Below, one piece after another: positions 60,690-64,000 of a DNA stretch of 64,000 nucleotides. Numbering within the stretch: position 1 is the stretch's first letter; each line of letters begins with the position of its first letter. The translations under genes and the position numbers were made by a program. This stretch comes from Nageia nagi. Its lineage: Eukaryota; Pinophyta. The notes beneath the pieces are model-generated. The model saw only the letters and a list, made by a program, of their open reading frames with translations. It did no database searches and was not told the origin of the DNA. Location: NCBI GenBank assembly GCA_050084985.1, contig JBITNC010000001.1, positions 24,490,001 through 24,554,000 of the forward strand, written 5' to 3'.

Positions 60690-61060
60690 TCCAATCTATT
60701 ATTTTAGGTTAGTTTAATATATTTATTTTAATAATTGTTAGTTTTTTTACATAGTTTATTTTTTTTAATATATTTTTTAGTTTTAATTATTATATACAAA
60801 GTTATTTAAGTTTTTCATTATCATTACTAGTTTATTTTTTTATTTAGTATTTTTAATTTAGATTAAACCTTTTATTAGTATATTGGTAGTTTAACTTTTT
60901 AAATTGGTTAGTTTTTTTATTTTCTAAAAAATTAATTAACTTTTAATTATAATTGTTAGTTTTTTATATATACTAATAAATTAGTTTATTCAATTCTTTC
61001 TTGTTAAAATAAAAAAATTTGCCTTGCTTTTCAATTTGCATTAAAGTTTTTTTTTGGTCG
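60690..61060. repeat. AT-rich low-complexity tract
   Basis: Words such as TTGTTAGTTTTTT and TTATTTTTTTA recur irregularly (60730, 60830, 60905, 60950), producing more than 85% A/T by eye. No unit length is fixed. Confidence 0.7.
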
Positions 61061-62013
61061 AGACAAAAAAAATGCCACTTGGTAAATCAAAAGGGGTTTT
61101 TTATACAGGTACCCAAAACCTATTATTATAAATTGGTAATAGTATTGGCAACATCTTGCCACTATTTATTTTGCACATAACAAGATGTGCATTTAATAAT
61201 CTTCATGGTATCCACAAAATTGGACCCTATTTTATACCTACCCTAGTGCAAAGCTCTTTGGCCTTGAATAATTAAACTAGAAAAACCTTAGTGGTTGAAT
61301 CAAATGTCTTCTATAGTAAAACCATAAATTATTTCCTATTTTCCATCTGCAACATCTCTAGAGTTTCTTTTTCCCTAATCTCTCCTTTCTATAGGCATGC
61401 TACATGCCTTTGTCCGATATTAGGCTTTTTTGAGGTTCTCCTTATGATTCTATGGCTACCTCTATTGTTTGGAGTTTCTTTAGAATCAGATGGATTTTTT
61501 GAACAAATTTTTTCTTTCTTTTTTATTATTCATTTTATTCCATCTATCATTCCTTGTTTGTAATTCCTTATCATCTTCCACATGATCTTCATTTCTTGTA
61601 ATTTCTTTTATCGTACTAGAATCATGGTTCCTTCCATCCTCTACAATCACTAGAATAGGGGTAGATACATGACTATTGCAACATTATTTAGTTTATTAAG
61701 CCATGATAGGTACATGATCTTCCTATTCATTATTGGCCATGTCCACATTTGATTGTTCATTTATGTCATTTTGATTATGTACCTTTCTTACTTTTATAAT
61801 CCATTCCTTTTGTACTAGGCATTACCTATTATTGTGTCCACCTAAATGCATAATAAAAAAAGACAATTATTCCTTTCAAACCATTTCTCTTGTACCTATT
61901 CCCCTATTTATCATTCCAATGTTCTTGTTTTTTACAATCTCATGTTGAATTCAACCATAACACAAAATCTTGAAGCTATAAGTCTAGTCTAGGCTTTGTT
62001 ACATCATCAATAG
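61061..62013. other. Intergenic DNA, nothing recognised
   Basis: A 90-codon frame at 61291-61563 is Phe/Leu/Ile-rich and looks like translated AT-rich sequence rather than a gene. No repeat, LTR end or domain was identified. Confidence 0.45.
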
Positions 62014-62717
62014 TGTAGACCCTAAAATGTGTAAATATTAAATAAATACACATATAAATAAATTTTATCTATGAATATAATGAATAATAGCTCTATATTA
62101 GATTATAATAAATATACATGAAACATATAAAACCTGATATAGAGTGGGGACTATGGCTAATTTGTGTATAATCCTCAAAGTGGATCCATAATGAATCTTT
62201 AAAGGATTATGATCAGATTTCATATGAGCTCTCAATAAATGTTCACTATAATGAATACATGATTTATTCCTTAAAATTTGGACCTCCTAATCATGAAGGT
62301 GCATGTCACTGGCAACATAGGAATTAGAATTTCATGTTGTGCAAAAGAGAGAGATAATAGAGCTTAGAGAGTTAACAAGTTCTCAAAGATAGGTGGCATC
62401 AAGAGACACCTTTTATACAATGTTTGGGAGAACCACCTATCAAAGAGATTCATTAGGAATGTCAACCTTCACTTCCCGTATTTATAACCTACAAGGAAAT
62501 AGAAAGGGGTGAAAGCTGACATATAGCAATAATCATTTCAATATTCAAGATAAATTTTAAAATATAAACCATGGTATATGATATTACATTGGACTTATCA
62601 CATGGTATTGTAATATAATAGCATTTAATATTGATTTATAAATTATTGCATTTTAATCATTTTATGCACTAAATATGATTTATTAAATAAATAATAAATC
62701 ATTTTTAGGCATCTACA
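62014..62717 (-). mobile_element. Candidate gypsy-type LTR (704 bp)
   Basis: The ends are TGTAGA (62014) and TCTACA (62717), a perfect 6-bp inverted repeat. The minus-strand start TGTAGATGCCTAAAAATG is close to the plus-strand LTR start at 3285. On the minus strand CAACAACAACAAAA precedes it and might be a weak purine tract. No target duplication (AATAG versus TTTTG) and no second LTR are visible, so the element would continue past the window. Confidence 0.45.
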
Positions 62718-64000
62718 TTTTGTTGTTGTTTGGATATGTAATGAAAAGCATTAAAATTGTATAATCCAAATAAGTATAGAGAAGAGAAAAAGATTTTCAA
62801 TAGCAAAGTGAACTTCCCTATTTTTAGTGATATGTCAAGTATGGTATGTTGCTTGCACCCTTTTGGTCTTGATTTCCCCTAGCTCTTATTGTGTTGGGTA
62901 ATCAGGTCAAAACTAGGAGTCCCTCTATGAGGTGAGTGGTTGATGCTAATCCTACTCACCTAGATAATACTTGTAAAACAAATCAACATATACCCACATA
63001 CATCACTTCCATGAAATAATAAGCAATGTAAATAGCAAGGATGAAATAAATATATTATGTTATGTGTCACTATGGTGGATGCGACTCATAGTGATATAAA
63101 TTGTGATACATAGACTACTGTGATAGCCAACTCATAGTATATGAAGAGCACATGTACAAGTTCTTTGTAATACCCTAGGATTGCAATATCCATGATTTAT
63201 AGACTATTGCAATAGACAACTCAGTGTCTATGAATATCCATTTAGTGACTCACAATGGTGATATCCTATATCAATACAATATTTTGTCATGGGAGGACCA
63301 TGGCTTTGAAGCAATGTCACTATATCAATGAAACATTATATTTAATTTTATTCAATTCACCATATATTAAATTATTCATTAGTACTTCATTACAACATTT
63401 CAATTTGAACTAATTTTCAATGTAAATCCAAGCCACTAGCATCATGGGATGCCTAAAATTTTATGATCATGTTTTCAACAATACTGATCCTTATTTGTAA
63501 CGCAACTCATATGCATGAAGAAATCATATAAGTGGGAAAATATGTAACAAAATTACAACATGCCCTAATACCAAAGGATTGATAACAAATATACACTACT
63601 GATGGCCTGAGATTGTTCATGTCAAGTGCTAAAATTTGAAAGATATTCAATTGATAACCATTTGTATCATATTGCTTCAATTTAGGAAGAATATAGTAGT
63701 CTAATTTATAATAAAGTTGTCAAAAAAACTATTTGACAGCAATATTTGTCAATATTGGTAATTTGACTTTGAAATCCATATAATATTCCAATAATCATGA
63801 ATAATTTTAAATAATATGATTATTACAATTTCAATAACAGATGATCGATAGATAATAAAAAGAGATGTATTCATCATTTTAAACCATTTTCCCCTAAATG
63901 CACACTTAACTCAAATAAATGGATGTCATTAGTAGTGTAAAAGTAGCATTAAATATTTTTGAAAAAGAAATGGAAAATATTTAAAATAATTTGATGCATA
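62718..64000. other. AT-rich DNA with small hairpin repeats, no gene
   Basis: 63060-63260 contains several short inverted repeats (CACTATG...CATAGTG at 63068-63095; ACTATTGCAATAG near 63202) and repeated AGACAACTCA/AGCCAACTCA words about 80-90 bp apart. If the LTR call at 62014-62717 is right, this is internal non-coding DNA of that element. Confidence 0.4.

Noticed and set aside
61291-61563. 90-codon Phe-rich frame resembling a membrane protein
   Set aside because: AT-rich DNA gives hydrophobic frames by chance; no start context, homologue or neighbouring exon supports it.

Overview
The window looks like nuclear DNA of a seed plant with a large, transposon-rich genome. A gymnosperm (conifer-like) source is my best inference. 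It is AT-rich and has only one convincing intact protein gene in 64 kb. The rest is mostly old LTR retrotransposons (Ty1/copia and Ty3/gypsy type) and LINEs, with many stops, frameshifts and nested insertions. I saw no rRNA, tRNA, CRISPR, organellar or bacterial features. The species call rests on general character, not on any diagnostic gene.

Layout. 1-3.98 kb: a pyrimidine-rich, tandemly repeated tract ending in a polypurine tract and an LTR start, probably the 3' part of a gypsy-type element. 3.98-6.4 kb: AT-rich DNA without a recognisable gene. 6.5-7.8 kb: an intronless 430-codon gene for an unrecognised plant membrane protein with a polybasic N-terminal region, five decapeptide repeats and two membrane hairpins. 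7.8-15.3 kb: non-coding flank with a hairpin, two local duplications, a GC-richer island and a 40-bp-period minisatellite. 15.35-15.69 kb: a fragment of a PHT1 phosphate transporter. 16.9-19.1 kb: a dead RTE-like LINE split by a 448-bp insertion with a 17-bp target duplication. 19.5-23.6 kb: an LTR remnant and a decayed gypsy-type gag, itself probably carrying an antisense LTR.

23.6-42.8 kb: two copies of one copia family facing away from each other. Element A (minus strand, 23613-32160) has two 502-bp LTRs, a tRNA-Met-type primer site and a polypurine tract. Element B (plus strand, 33540-41437) is followed by another primer site and about 1.4 kb of leader, so the locus reads LTR-internal-LTR-truncated internal. 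Both have leaders of about 2.8 kb and asparagine-rich Gag, and both have lost RT catalytic residues. 42.8-46.0 kb: a LINE fragment, a separate copia-type LTR and an unassigned minus-strand retroelement-like frame. 46.0-54.85 kb: element C, a SIRE-like copia element with multi-knuckle coiled-coil Gag, intact YVDD and LTRs of about 2 kb. Those LTRs carry what looks like a captured pentatricopeptide-repeat fragment. 55.0-60.5 kb: an L1-like LINE on the minus strand (ORF1, endonuclease, RT, zf-RVT). 60.5-64 kb: AT-rich DNA and a probable gypsy-type LTR at 62014-62717.

The elements are too damaged to act on their own. Their interest lies in the order of insertions, the shared lesions, the tandem LTR array and the possible gene-fragment capture. 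All homology calls are from reading translations by eye; no database search was possible.
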